Assembly (NCBI GenBank): GCA_014905825.1
Contig: JACGCN010000013.1
Location: 1,391,230-1,455,229, forward strand
Origin: Lyophyllum atratum
Lineage: Eukaryota; Basidiomycota; Agaricomycetes; Agaricales; Lyophyllaceae
Length of the DNA stretch: 64,000 nt
Direction: 5' to 3'
Under the pieces are notes generated by a model, which did not search any database, was not told where the DNA came from, and saw only the letters and a list, made by a program, of their open reading frames with translations. Below are positions 43,774 through 55,820 of this stretch, one piece after another; positions within the stretch are counted from its first letter, which is position 1; every line of letters starts with the position of its first letter. Position numbers and translations under genes: made by a program.

Positions 43774-45361
43774 ATGGCAAGATCGGGAACTTCTGGAAAG
43801 AAGAAGTTTCAAGCGCGCCTAATCACTTTGGTCGCGGCCGACGATGTGGCGCTGCGGCTCCTGGAGCACACGAAGGGCTCAGCAGGCACGCAGTTCGAGA
43901 AGAGACTTCGCGAACTCGCAAAGGAGGCAGACCCCTCCGGCAACTGCACCTCCACCACCGCCACTAGAACTTTTGTTAACTGGTGCAAAAATGCGCCCAG
44001 TGTTCCTCGCCCGCTCTCCTCGGCCCTGGCGCGTCGGGCTACCCGCACAGGCAAAGGTGTGCAGAACTATAGGCGAAAGGTGATCGCGGACCTCGACCTG
44101 AATTGGAAAAAAGCCAACCGCGAGGAGTACCTCGCCGACATAGAGGTTAAGGTTGTCAAACCTCTTCGAAAGCCCTATCCATCCCCAGGTCACATTGTTG
44201 CCGAGTCCGATAGTGCACACGACGCGTGGTTCCAATTCATGGAGGAGCGCCCGATCCCCGACAAGCGGAAAGCAAAACTCGCATTCCTCCGGCTGCAAAA
44301 GAAGAAGCTAGCGGTGAATGTCGCTTGCGACGAAAGCGTAATCTTCAAGACCACGAAAGGTAAACTTGTTGCCGGTGTTTTGCGCGACTTCTGCCCCAGC
44401 GAAGAAGTAGTCAAATGGGTGGACACCATAATTGCTGAAGCACTTCCAAAAGTCACCAACATCAGGGTGAGTACACTTCGATTTCCCCCCCTCTCTCTCT
44501 CTCTGCAGATGCATTCGTGTTTAATTATGAGCAGAAAGAGGACCCTGGCAAACTGTCCCAGGTCGGCTACACTGCGGGAAGCCTCAGCCAGCCAGCTTTC
44601 CACTGGGCAAGGAACCTTGTAGAACCAAAGCTCAATGCGAGTGCAGCAGCAGAAATGGACGCGAAGTCTAGTTCTGTCTTTGCATTGCTGTGGCAAATGG
44701 CCCGCAGCCGGCTCCCGAAAGAAGTTATCGATGACTTCGATACCTTCCTGGCCAAGTCAGGGATCAAGCGGATGGATGGGAGTGGCCAGATGGCCAGTGA
44801 AGGTTCCTCCGGGACATATTCGGTGGTGGTGGGCGACACCGCATTCGATTTCCACGACGTCGAATTGGCTCCTCCCACCGGGGTTTTTGGTCAAAATTAC
44901 TCCAGGTTAGTATCTTCATAGTAATCGGTGCACCTCATCTCATTAACTGACTGGCGCGGTGCAGAGGAATTCATTTTGAACATCAACCTCATATGTTTGC
45001 GCTCGCTTGGACGGTTTCGCGGAACAAGCGCCCTGATGCTGGTGGGAATTTCTACTTGGCAAAGTATGGGATTAGGGTTGAGGCTGCTCCTAACACGCTG
45101 GTATTCTGGATGCCTGCAGAGTTGCATGGGACTAGTCTCCTGGATCACTCGCCATATGATGCCGCTCCAGATTTCATCCAGCGCGGCGCGGCTATTGTTA
45201 CATCAAACAGGCTGCCTGGGGTCTGGAAAAAGTACAGGGCGAACGAGGTGACTAGGGAAGAGGCACTGGCTGAGCTGATGGAAGCGAGTGGTGAAATTTT
45301 CGACAAGGAGGAGGAGGAGGAAGAGGGCAAGGAGGGTGGTGATGAGAAAGGAGGGCGGTGA
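43774..45361 (+). CDS. 2-oxoglutarate/Fe(II) oxygenase-like protein of a mushroom-expanded family
   Basis: Three exons (43774-44466, 44535-44905, 44965-45361) encode 486 residues in one frame. The N-terminal half is basic and helical (ARRATRTGKGVQNYRRKVIA). The C-terminal half has WARNLVEPKLNASAAAEMDA, LWQMARSRLPKEVIDDFDTF and a jelly-roll-like core SRGIHFEHQPHMFALAWTVS, DAGGNFYLAKYGIRVEA, TLVFWMPAELHGTSLLD. The HxE of IHFE and the distal His of ELHGTS fit the Fe(II)-binding facial triad of 2OG dioxygenases, here with Glu in place of the usual Asp. The family is abundant in Agaricomycetes, and related TET/JBP-type oxygenases are reported to travel with KDZ transposons. Activity and substrate are inferred. 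The C-terminus is a Glu/Gly/Lys-rich tail. A CT-repeat lies in the first intron. No break was found. Confidence 0.65.
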
Positions 45362-46367
45362 CGGACAAAGGTGCTTCTTGTAATTAGAATAGGGCTGCGG
45401 GAGGCAACTACAGAGACACGATGACCTTGTCGTCATTTCTTCACCTCAATCATGCTCACACCCCGCTAGCGCGCTAGCAGTCGCCCTTGGCGCTGACGAC
45501 AAGTAATGGCCGTAATTCAGCTGGATTTTTCCAGCATACACTGCGGGCTCTAAATGAATGGGTCGTTTGAGGGCGTGTGCCCTTAGTAGAGCTGGATCCT
45601 TACTTGGTTTGTCGTTCTTTTGGTGCGCTCACTGTCCTGCTCGCGCTCTTGTTCGTGGCTGACGTTGGCTTCTGACACGTGCAGTGATGAAACCACTATC
45701 TCCAGGAATCAGACTTTTTTAAGTCCGCGTCGACCCTCGTATCTCCATACAAACCCTACGTTCAAGTGCGAGGTCTTCATTTTAACCTCTTACTAACTTT
45801 CTAGCAACTTCGCAGTTCAATTCTGCTCAAAAGTCACCCGACACCAATCGTCCTCCTTCGATCCCGGAGGGCTGTTAGTCAGCCAAGGATGAATCAAGCC
45901 ACCTTCTCGCCATGCTCGTGAGCCGTGGGTCACATCACCGCCCGCAAAACCGCCAGCCAGAGCGACACCAGCTCCTCCATCAACCCGACCCCAGGCCCCA
46001 GCTGCATCCATGCAGCCCGTGACGAACCCAACACCAGCCGCCGCCTGCCGCGCGCCGCGTGCGGACTGTATCAGGTGTTCTTGGTATCAGACCCTGCGCA
46101 CATCAGTCAGTAGAGCGGGATTATGGAAGTTTGCGAACGGAAGGGCGGGATTTCCAGTTCGGTCTGGGAATTGGCAATGGTTTCGGGATCTCAGATGGCG
46201 GCGAGGTGGATGAGTGGCGAAACGAGCTGGGGATGAAGGTGTGCGGCGAAGTGAACCGTAGACGAGGGGGCAGCAGACACGCAGCTCATAAAGTTGTAGC
46301 CGTCATGTTACATTCTGTAACTAAGTAAGATCAATCACTGAGTTATTAGAGTCCGAGTCCGAGTCAG
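45362..46367. other. intergenic region
   Basis: Nothing recognised. It presumably contains the convergent 3' ends of the oxygenase gene and the YEN1-like gene. A short GAGTCC repeat (GAGTCCGAGTCCGAGTC) lies near 46350. Confidence 0.5.
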
Positions 46368-48158
46368 TTAATTCAATATACTGTGTGTTGCGACTACCTC
46401 CGACTTCAAGTTGTCCTGCCAACGCCATGGGCGAGCTGCCAGGGGGAATTTTGACTGGTTTCTACAATTTTGAGTGAGATGTGTTGTCAGAACAACACTA
46501 GCTCGCAATGATCTCGAACATAATACCTTTTGCCTCGACTGTTGCTTGGGCTTTGGCTCCTGAAGGATCATTGGAACGGCAGTTTGAAGGATGGAACTTG
46601 GAACGTGAACTGGAACACTGTCCTCGTCAGCGGAGATGCCCACCCACTGCCCTCCCATGAGGGCTTGGAAGTTCTTCGTCGAGATTACAAGACGACGCGA
46701 GGGCACCGACCGCGATTTTAAGGTCTTGCTATTGGTTTGGGATAGCAAAACAAAATTTGATGTCGGCGTTGCGAGGAAATTTCTGCTGCTGTCGAAGAGG
46801 ATGAGAGGCTGGGGGAAATAATTGAGTAACACAAATGCACTAAAGTATATTAGTTACTTACCGAGCAAAACATGCGAAAAGCAATGCCTTCCCATAGTTC
46901 TGCACGAAACCTCTTCACAATCGCAGCCGCATCTCTACCCCAACCAAGGCGTTGCGCGCAGAAGGCAGTAATCCGTCCAATAGAGGGCTCACAACTTTTC
47001 CAGTCAGCAGCATTTGGAATAGAGTTTGCGGACTCTGGTGACCATGACGTGAGCGGATGCAAATAGGCGTATAGAACATCGAGTTTAGGGAAGTCAGCGG
47101 TAATCTTCCGTGAAATTTCGGGGCTTCGGTGTTTGAGGTGGCCCTGTGAGTTCGACTGCAGCTCATATTTGAGATTGAGTCGCCATCCATGGAGCCAGTT
47201 TTGCAGGCCCATGCCAGACATAGATGTTGCTGCCTCGAGTAGAGAATCGCCGAAACCGCATGCAGCCAGAGCACGAGCAGTCATGCAGCCGCATCCACCG
47301 ATCCCTGGATCGTAGTCCCCACCGGCCAGCAGAGCAAACAAGAGGAGGCCCCCGCGACTTAATCTGACGCCGTCGGAGTGCTGGATAGAATCTGCAGTAT
47401 ACACGAGAATGCGGTCAAAGTCGCTGGATCCTGGCAGGCTAGTTAAAACTATACATGAATATGGAAGGAGATGAAAACAATGCAGGGGCCAGACCTGCGG
47501 ATGATGCATTCACCGCCAAACACAAGTGTATCTGAGTCGTCCGTCAGAATCGCGTCGATCATCCCTAGGCTGTTGAGCTTTGCAAGCTCTGCCTCGGCTT
47601 CACCTGGAGCCTAGTATTGTGTTAGTTCCTAAAATAATTCATTCCGATTCATGTCAACACTTTACCTGGTGAGTATAAAAGCCAAAGGCAGAAACGAGCT
47701 CCTGAACATATTCTGCCATCCACGGCGGCTGTGTCCGCACGGAGCGGCCGCGCTTGATCGACGGGCGACCAGTACCGTCGGGGACGAATACAAGGACAAC
47801 GGGAAGCTTGAGATAGCGGCAAAGCTTAAAGAAGAACACTCGTAGCTCTGGGTTTTCCCCAGCATGTGTGTGTAGACCGGCTGCTTGGAATGCTGCCTGA
47901 CTGCTATCAATCCAGAGGCTCCAGTTACATCAACGACACTGCCAATAACGAGAGTTGATGCCCTTACTTCATATCGACCCCGAGCACAAGGTACCGCCTC
48001 TTCGGGTTTCGAAGATATCCTTCGATCATTGTTAGCTTTAGTAACGAGTCCTCGGTCTGAGCAGGCTCCACCGCCTGCATTCATCAATATGTGAGCAGTG
48101 CGCACTCTGCGAGGTGCCAGCACACGTCTTGTACCTTCCAAAGTCCTGTGATACCCAT
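46368..48158 (-). CDS. YEN1: YEN1/GEN1-like Holliday-junction resolvase (XPG family)
   Basis: The minus-strand gene starts MGITGLWK at 48156-48158. A short intron joins this to AVEPAQTEDSLLKLTMIEGY and RRYLVLGVDMK, then IDSSQAAFQAAGLHTHAGEN, LCRYLKLPVVLVFVPDG, and the XPG-I block PGEAEAELAKLNSLGMIDAI with TDDSDTLVFGGECIIR. Next comes the helix-two-turn-helix region AGGDYDPGIGGCGCMTARAL and ALAACGFGDSLLEA. A chromodomain-like C-terminal region includes RRLVISTKNFQALMGGQW before the stop at 46368. The acidic residues of the nuclease core (GVDM, EAEAE, DDSD) are all present. The CGxGD arrangement is typical of GEN1/Yen1 and not of FEN1 or XPG. It should cut four-way DNA junctions in the nucleus. 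The exons I checked join cleanly, so it appears functional despite the decayed surroundings. Confidence 0.82.
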
Positions 48159-48851
48159 GGCACTCTTGAGGGTGTGTTGCAAGTGTTGCAGAAGACATGT
48201 TTCGCCTGGACTCCCTTCAATGGGTCCTGCTTGAGACTTCCGCTCGCGCAATCGAGCCGAGACACAGAGAGAAATGGAATCGAGTCATCATTGGATAGGT
48301 GACAATAAATACGAGCGGTGCTACTGGGCAGGGGGAGCAGGGGTGACTAGGTGCATGTTAAAGTTGCGGCGGAACGGCGCCCTCCTGTGTTATGATAATG
48401 ATGTTATCCAGCTGCGAATCCGAGGAAGAGCCGCCTGGCGTTGGTGGAACCAGCTCTGGTCACGTGGGGCGCAACTTCAAATTAATGGAGTACCATCGCG
48501 CGGTTGTACATATACTCTATATACTATATGGCGATGGGTCTCCTTGGTCCTATATCAGTACGTAGCTATTGGTGAGTTTCGAGTTCTAATATTCCGTTCC
48601 CCCCGTTCCCTGTCTCATTCGAAACCTTCGCCCGATCTCCAGATCTCCGCCAAAGCGTCGACTCTATGCACTCTCCAGCTAGCCGTCATCTCTTGCAGCC
48701 AAAAATTCGGATGCTCTTTGATAGAGGAGGCGGGGGATTGATATCCTCGCGAACGAGACAACCTCCATCCTCCAGATCGAGGATTCAGGAAGGACAATTA
48801 GCTCTGTCCCCACCAACGACGGGTAAGTCGTTCGCATGGGTAACGTACGGG
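48159..48851. other. intergenic region
   Basis: No exon recognised. It contains the YEN1-like promoter on the left and leads into a minisatellite on the right. Confidence 0.45.
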
Positions 48852-49222
48852 GGTCCTCGATCGCCGCTGCTTCTGATCCCGCCGAACGAGGGTGTGTCGA
48901 GGGTCAGGGACATGGGTCCTCGATCGTTGCTGAGTCCCCATCCCGCCGAATGAGGATGGCGCGATCGTGAGTCGGGGGTCCACAATGCGTCTCAATCCTA
49001 CCCAACGAGCATATGTTGGGTATCACGAACGTGAATACCTGATCATCGTTGAGTCCCCATCCCGCGCGCAACGAATATCTCACGATTGTGTCATTCCAGG
49101 TCCTCGATCGTTGCTGCGTCTCGATCCCGCCGAACGTGGATAGGTCGGGATCCACGGGCGTGGGTCCTCAATCGTTGTTGATTCCCTATCCCACCGAACG
49201 AGTATGGCGCGATAGTGTGTAT
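48852..49222 (+). repeat. degenerate minisatellite, about six units of 58-65 bp
   Basis: Units begin near 48852, 48917, 48980, 49038, 49099 and 49163. Each contains GGTCCTCGATCGTTGCTG-like and CCCGCCGAACGAGG-like blocks. Units have diverged by substitutions and small indels, so reading frames through them are not conserved. Confidence 0.8.
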
Positions 49223-49765
49223 ATCGAATGTCCCGCCCTCGATCGTGGATGGGTGCGGTCCTATCATGCAAGTAGGTTAAATGGCAAGTGAAATGGAAAC
49301 TGTACACCTCCTACCAGAACTAGGGCCAACAGAGGCATCTGAGAACATCTAAAAAAGGTTAGAAAGGCAAAACGTAGGAAGACCAGGCGTGGCAGGACAG
49401 ACTGGGCCTAGGTCGAACGAGGGTACGACCTCGATTCACACGATCGGGGGTTGATTTTCGCGCTCGTGGGGGCACACATCTCGAACGAGGGGGGGTCAGA
49501 CGGCGAACGCGGGTGTATTCGTCGATGGAGCCCATATCACGAGCGTAATACATGCGGCTAAGGGGAGCGGCCCGGCAGCTTCGCCATTCCGAGGGAGGTC
49601 CAAATTAGGGTAGATGACCCAAGCCGTCCGACCAAGACCGATTACTGACCGATTTGTAAAACCGAACAACCCATTTGGCGCACGTGCAAAATTCCACGTG
49701 CGCCCGTACGTCACCAAGGCGGGAATTCCCCAAACGCAACTCGACGCGTCCCCTCCTTCCCTCGC

Positions 49766-49985
49766 AGCATCACGAACACGTCCCAGCATCACGAACACGT
49801 TCCAACGACTGCTCGGCGCTCAGCACCAGCCCGCCAAGTTCTAGCTCACGCGCCTTGATTTCTCAGTGTCACGAAGACTCCAAAAGCCGGTCTCGCGTCA
49901 AACACCGCCCTCGGTCTTTCCCTTGGCTTCTCAGTCACGACGCCTCCAAAGGCCGGTCTTGCGTCAAACGCTGCCCTCGCTCTCA
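49766..49985 (+). repeat. short tandem duplications (19 bp x2, then ~68 bp x2)
   Basis: AGCATCACGAACACGT occurs at 49766 and 49785 (period 19). A second pair starts TCTCAGT at 49861 and 49929 and shares CCGGTCT and GCGTCAAAC. No gene is evident. Confidence 0.75.
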
Positions 49986-50109
49986 CTGCAGTATATTATC
50001 TACTGTATATCCTGTCCCTTTCCAAGGCCAAGTGCTGTGGTGGGGAGATCCTGTTCTCCGTATGTGATTTATCCAACTGAGGCCGTCCAATGCCTGTGCG
50101 CATGCCCGA

Positions 50110-50502
50110 GTGCGACCCACTAACACATCAGACGACCCAGGACCACCACATTATGCCAGCCCCACCGTTTTCGTCACCGCGCACGATGAACCAGCCCGAA
50201 ATTATCGGCCTCATTCCAAGTCTCGGCGTCTCGAACGACAACGGACAAGGGCAGCTCTAGAATCCATTTCCCAGCGGTGCGCGGAACCTAGGCGCTCTCC
50301 CTTTTGCACCTCAGGCATGGCGGCGTGCATGTCCTGCCTCCATCCACTCGAAATCGTCGGGACGGGCGAAGTGAGCGATGGAGGGATTGCTGAGCTTGCT
50401 CTGCAGGCGTGCCTTCTGACATGCGGGCACCAAGTGCACGGCGACTGCCTGGGCAGAGACTGGATGAAAATTACCACGCACGTACCCTGTTCATCTCATT
50501 AG
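50110..50502 (+). CDS. hypothetical protein with partial RING-like motif
   Basis: Open frame of 130 residues. The C-terminal part has MAACMSCLHPLEIVG and, about 25 residues later, CLLTCGHQVHGDCLGRDW. The C-x2-C pair and the C-G-H-x-V-H-x2-C spacing resemble the first two-thirds of a RING-H2 finger, but the final cysteine pair is missing at the stop codon. It may be a fragment, or the rest may lie in an exon I cannot identify. Confidence is low. Confidence 0.3.
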   Translation: MRPTNTSDDPGPPHYASPTVFVTAHDEPARNYRPHSKSRRLERQRTRAALESISQRCAEPRRSPFCTSGMAACMSCLHPLEIVGTGEVSDGGIAELALQACLLTCGHQVHGDCLGRDWMKITTHVPCSSH

Positions 50503-52053
50503 CTTCAGCAGACTCTAACGTTTGTCACTGCCACAGGATTTTTCGTGACGCATGAGACAGGACACCAACACCTACCGACGACCGACGCCCGAACCCCACT
50601 CAGGAACTTCCGACATGACGCACCGTTTGGCGTTGTCCGGTGTCGATGCGCGTCTGGCGTATATATCCTGTCCCTCCTGATGTTTTCTAGCTTAGCTTTC
50701 TTTGACTCGGTCATATCTACTCTAACTTGTATTCTGCGATCGAAAATGTAGCTTAACTTGTATTTTTTGGTCCTCCATGGTGTAAACATAAGGGTACACA
50801 TTTCAATGTAGTCGCGTCCCTTGCAGCGATTCGTGAACTCAACGAGAAGATAGCAAGCCAGCCAGCTGAATCCGGCGACTATTCCATGGAGGACCAAGCG
50901 TTCTCTCAGATGCTTGTTCCGCGATTCGCGAGTTGAGAAGCCCGCCGGCAAGCGGGCTGGTTTCATTCTTTCTGACCTCACGGTTACCTACGAAATCCAG
51001 AGAATCTTGTCGTCGAAGACGACGGGATCAAGTATCTAAGGATTAAGTGTCTCCACCAGTAATTCATGTGCAATTTAAATGATTTATCTATTTGCCCTCG
51101 CGTAAACTGCACAACAGGGTAGTCGGCCATGGAGCACCGCAGCAAACAGTGACGATTCTAGATGCATCGAGAGCGCCACTTGAGCTCGTCTAATCGATCT
51201 CTCGAACGTGAACAAACAAATAAGACTTCCAACGGGAAGGCTGACCTCGGAACATGTGCCTGCCGCTGATTAGAGTGTTGATATGTAGAAGTTAGCGTAA
51301 CATTGAGCTGATGAGACAGAAAATTCGAAGATCGAAAGCTTACGACCGCATATTGCGAGTGCACAAATCGTGTCGCTGCGCAGAGTCGGATGGACTCCTT
51401 TGTTGCCTCCCTCATATGTCTATCAAAGAGCCAGACTGGCGATCCAGTTGTAGATTTGGATGATGATACTGACGGAGAGAGGGCGAAGTTCATAAACAAA
51501 CGGCGGCGCCTGATCGTCCGAAGTGCACGCCAGATGTCCTGTAACAACCAAATTAATGAGCAACAAGCCACAAGATATCGCGATGTACCTTAGGTAGCAG
51601 AGTGATAACATGAGATAATCCCAAAGTTTAGCACGACGTCACGGTCAATCAAGCAGGTAAAGTTCCTCAGAGCCGCTGAGAGCAGTTTGATGAGTCGAGA
51701 GACCCAGTAATTGGTTGACGAGAGAAGGTGCGGAGGACGTTGCGCTGGATATGGATAAAGTCTATGCTGTTGAACTTGATGATATTGAGGTTTCAAGTAG
51801 TTCAGAGGGCGAGGAGGAGACAGGAGACGAGGGAGACAATAGTTTTGTATTCTGACCTAGAGCAATGCACCGAAATTTCACAAAAGTTAAACGTGACATG
51901 TGACAGACCGTGACACGGTTAAAACGCGACCGGTTCTCCCAGCCGCTACGCACACAAGCGCCCAGCGGAGTTTGCTTAGCGGTTGGTCACGAGCCTAATC
52001 ATCAATCTCAACAACTCACCTTGACTTCAACCCTCTCCCATGGCCATTATATG
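50503..52053. other. gene-poor stretch
   Basis: Several short frames exist on both strands (for example minus 51158-51571), but none has a recognisable motif or a plausible splice partner. I support no gene here. Confidence 0.4.
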
Positions 52054-52484
52054 CCTTGAGTGCGTGCCCAGTTTTAGGCACCCATTCACTCTATCATGCC
52101 AGTTTTGGCTTGGATGGCATGCACCCAGTTTTAAGTGTATGCCAGGTGGCAAGCTAGTTTCAGCTTCGCAACCTTGAGTGCGTGCCCAGTTTTAGGCACC
52201 CGCTCATTCCATCATGCCAGTTTTGGCTTGGATGGCATGCACCCAGTTTTAAGTGTATGCCAGGTGGCAAGCTAGTTTCAGCTTCGCAACCTTGAGTGCG
52301 TGCCCAGTTTTAGGCACCCGCTCACTCTATCATGCCAGTTTTGGCTTGGATGGCATGCACCCAGTTTTAAGTGTAGCCAGGTGGCAAGCTAGTTTCAGCT
52401 TCGCAACCTTGAGTTCGTGCCCAGTTTTAGGCACCCGCTCACTCTATCAAGCCAGTTTTGGTTTGAATCGCATACACCCAGTTG
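52054..52484 (+). repeat. 118-bp tandem repeat, about 3.6 copies
   Basis: Units start with CTTGAG at 52054, 52173, 52291 and 52408 (periods 119, 118, 117). Within each unit the words CCCAGTTTTAGGC, CCAGTTTTGGCT and CCCAGTTTTAAGTG form a smaller internal repeat. The units are very similar to one another. Their lengths are not multiples of three, which argues against a coding repeat. Confidence 0.9.
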
Positions 52485-52694
52485 CGCCTCTCAACGTTCA
52501 AACGCTCAGCGTTCGACGTTCAACCTCCGCCAGAACCTCAGCGTCGAACAACAACTAGCTGGGCCGCTTTGACACCATGTGCCGTATTATCCTGCCGTTC
52601 AGGGCAGGTTGCCCCAGAGTTCGCCTTTCCACAAGCCGACATCGTTTCTTCGCCTTCAGAGCCGGCGACCTTGTTTAATCCACTCGGACTAACG

Positions 52695-55478
52695 ATGAGC
52701 TCCACCCACCCCCCACCCCCCCGGCCCCTCCTTGCCACGTCGCTATTCAGTGCGGCTTCTGGTCTCAGTGCTCCTCCGAGGTAATTTCATGCTTTATTCG
52801 ACCATCCTTACAATTTCTCATTTCGTCTCCTCCTAGCAGGTTCTCGCGTGCATCATCCGCAATTGATGCTCCGCGTTCCATCACCGAACTGGTTGCGCCC
52901 GCATTGTCGATAAGCGAGTGTATGCAAGAGTTTCTAAATGACAAACAATACGCCGATCTCGCCTGCCTGCAGAAGAACCCGGTGCTCTTCGTAGTCTTCC
53001 TGGGGCCCGTGACACTCCTGCTACCCGTGCAGCCACCACCCCCTCCTCCCACCCATCCAAATCGGGTTCGCCGAGACCCTCGTCGCCATTTGACGAACGC
53101 TTCGAGAATCAAGCCAGGAGGTTAAGCGATCCCCTTCCTGCGGTGGCGGCCCCACCACCAATCCGCACACGATGCTCAAGACGTCGAACCTCGCGGTCCA
53201 CCCTGGTGGCGCCGAGAAGGCGTTCCAAAGCCGGGCGCCGACCCCGCCAACCCCAACCCAGATCTCACTAACGTTAGCCCCGAGTCCTGCCCGGCTCCTG
53301 GTCGTCCCGGGTCCTTCTGGGGACCCGAAACCTGATCCTCGAAGCCTGATCCGCTCAACACTGACCCTTCCAACCCTGAGCCTGAGGACGCTGCTGCGGG
53401 CGGCGATCTCAAGCCTGGTCCCTTCTGCCCAGCCCTATCGAAGCGAGACGGCCCTTCGAAGCCCGACCCGTCCAACCCAGACGCGCCCACCGATCCTTCG
53501 AAGCCTGAGGACACCGATGCAGGTGGCGATCCCAAGTCTGATCCATCCAACCCAGACCCCTCGAAGCCAGATAATCGGTCGAAGCCAGATGACCTGTCAA
53601 AGCCGGACCCGCCCATTCCCGACCCTAAGCCAGAAGACTCCAAGCCAGAAGAGCCTGGCGCAGGCGGCGACCCCAAGCTGACCCTTCGAAGCCTGATCCT
53701 GGCAGTCCAGAACCTGTTTCAACAAACGGCCCCAAGCAGCGCTTACCTTACACCACCACCACCGGGAATCACCAATTCATCATATTCTCTTGCATTCGCC
53801 CTTGGCAGGCCGCCTCTTCCCAAGGTATATCCAGTGGGAGAATCTCAGGCATTTTCTACTACTTCCTGGAGCAAAAGTCTCGTGAATTCGCCGCATACCG
53901 TCGTCCGGCTACACCACCTCCAAAATCCCTCTCGCCTCAATAGCCTAGCAAATGCGGAGAGCGTTGCGATGAACGAAGCAATCATCGTCCAGGCCGTCTA
54001 TATTGCAACCGCCCCTTTTTTGTGGTAGAGCGCAATGACAGGGATGGCGAGGCCGCTAGTGGAAGAAAGAAGGGAGGCGATGCGGGTTCTCAAGACATTT
54101 GGGGGGTGCTATGAGGGGTTTGAGGCTCGACGCATTGGCTTTGCCATGCGCTTCCGATCTACTAGTTTAAACGTGATGCCATCGACTGGCTGGCAGAGAA
54201 CGGTGATGACGAGCACCTGAAGATTGTTGATCCGAACCACCGCAAGGCTATCTCTATTAACGCTGATGGTCTGCCACGCAATTTCAACTTTTTCCCCCCT
54301 CATTTGGGTGCGACGATGGAGGATGCTGAGGATGGTACTGACGGGACGGCTTTTGAAGGAGAGATTCCAGACTACCGCCGGCAACCGGACATCAACCTCG
54401 CTCTCAGTCCCAGAACTTCATGGCACCACGTTTTGCAGCACTAGCCGCGCAGCAAGAGCCAGCTGACTCCCTCCGGCCGACTGGCAGACCACAGTGCTCC
54501 TGGCTTCATGTTTGGCGTTCGCAGGCGTGGAGGACCTGCCGGACCTTCCATTAACGAAGAGGATGTTGGCTTCCAACTTCCTCCGCAGATATCGCGGTCT
54601 TCGTAGAGCCTGGCCTGCCGCCTATGCTTTCTCCTGGGCCCGGGCTGGGTGGGGCATAGGTGCAGACGGCGCGGGAGCAGGACTTCACTGCTGACGGGGA
54701 GAAAAAGAAGAAAAAGAAGAGGAAGTCGAAGAAGGTTCCGACGAGGTATTGATACATCGACGAGCTGATGCTGATCTTGCCCAGCTACCATACTTAGGTC
54801 TCCTCCCCCCTGCCGCGCCTCCCTCACGTGCCTGTTTACAGTTTGTCTCCTTGTACAATGTGTACTGAACCGTTGGGAATCATACAGGAAACGAACCCGT
54901 ACGATATATAATTTCTTCCGCATAGTATCTTGCTACCGCCTCGGTCGTACATCCACTGGATTTGTTGCACCTTTTTACCCCATGCCAATGTCTGACGCAC
55001 AGGTTTATATAGCTGCCGCGCGTGGTCCTGCCTCAGTACCCATAACCGTGGCGGTAAGGTACGGTATTTGTACATGCCTCCGGGCGCCCCTCGGCGTTTT
55101 TAGACAAGTCTAATCGAGTCCTTGCCGTGTTTATTGACCGCCCGGCTGGAATGTTGGGGGTGAATGAAGAGCTGCGCTCTGTTATGGCCGATGCCCAAGC
55201 TAAGCTCCAGTTTGGAAAGTCTAGCAATACAAAGGACCCTTCGATGGGGGACAAACCTTCCAGGCGTGGGGACTTTCCTAGCATCTCGGTTGGCATACCC
55301 ACAGCAGCGGACAGACGGTAGGCCTAAGATATTCACGGAACTCCGCCCGGTGTCTCACATCGAATGTACAGGAACCCGGAAATCTGGCCCGCACCCCAAC
55401 AACCAAGATGTTCTCAACATACTCTTGGAGACTCCTGCAGTGAAGCGTACCGCAGCGTTTCGATGGCCAGGGGCATGA
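52695..55478 (+). pseudogene. decayed gene of an unrecognised repeated family
   Basis: A run of protein-like pieces in changing frames on the plus strand: LLATSLFSAASGLSAPP joined by an intron at about 52782 to FSRASSAIDAPRSITELVAP and ECMQEFLNDKQYADLACLQK; an Asp-Pro-Ser-Lys-Pro repeat tract (about 53330-53700); [36 protein letters not shown] (about 54180); and RRGDFPSISVGIPTAADR with NQDVLNILLETPAVKRTAAF (55100-55470). Several stops interrupt it. In the repeat tract one base is missing from CCTTCGAAG near 53337, which shifts frame. The succession resembles multi-copy mushroom proteins of unknown function, possibly of mobile origin. I do not recognise a named domain. Confidence 0.45.
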
Positions 55479-55820
55479 GCGCTGGAAAGACAGGGTCGAG
55501 ATGTATTGCACCATTTCCGAGTTGAAAGAGTTCTGGTCTTCGAAGGCAGGGGCCGCTCAGTGGACTTGTACCCTCTTTTCGGATGCATAAAAATAGTTCA
55601 CACCGGAAACGCGTCTAATGTACCCGCTACTTTAGTAGGGGGTTTTGTCGGGCGTCCCCGCTTTTGTGCACTAATCCGAATCGTAAACGAGCAGGACCCC
55701 ATGTGATCGTGAGCGTATCCTGAAGAACCCATGACCGGTCGCGTGTCGCGTCTCCCATTTTTGTCTGAACCAGGAACCTCCTTCTTGCCAACTTCCCGCC
55801 CATCACGTGAATCAACCCAT

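Noticed and set aside
48852..49222. CRISPR array
   Set aside because: The units are degenerate end to end with no constant repeats separating unique spacers, and the genome is eukaryotic.
51158..51796. Minus-strand frames as a membrane protein gene
   Set aside because: No consistent splice pattern, no continuous hydrophobic segments and no family resemblance.
52253..52558. Coding repeat in the 118-bp array
   Set aside because: The periods of 119, 118 and 117 are not a constant multiple of three, so a reading frame would not be maintained.
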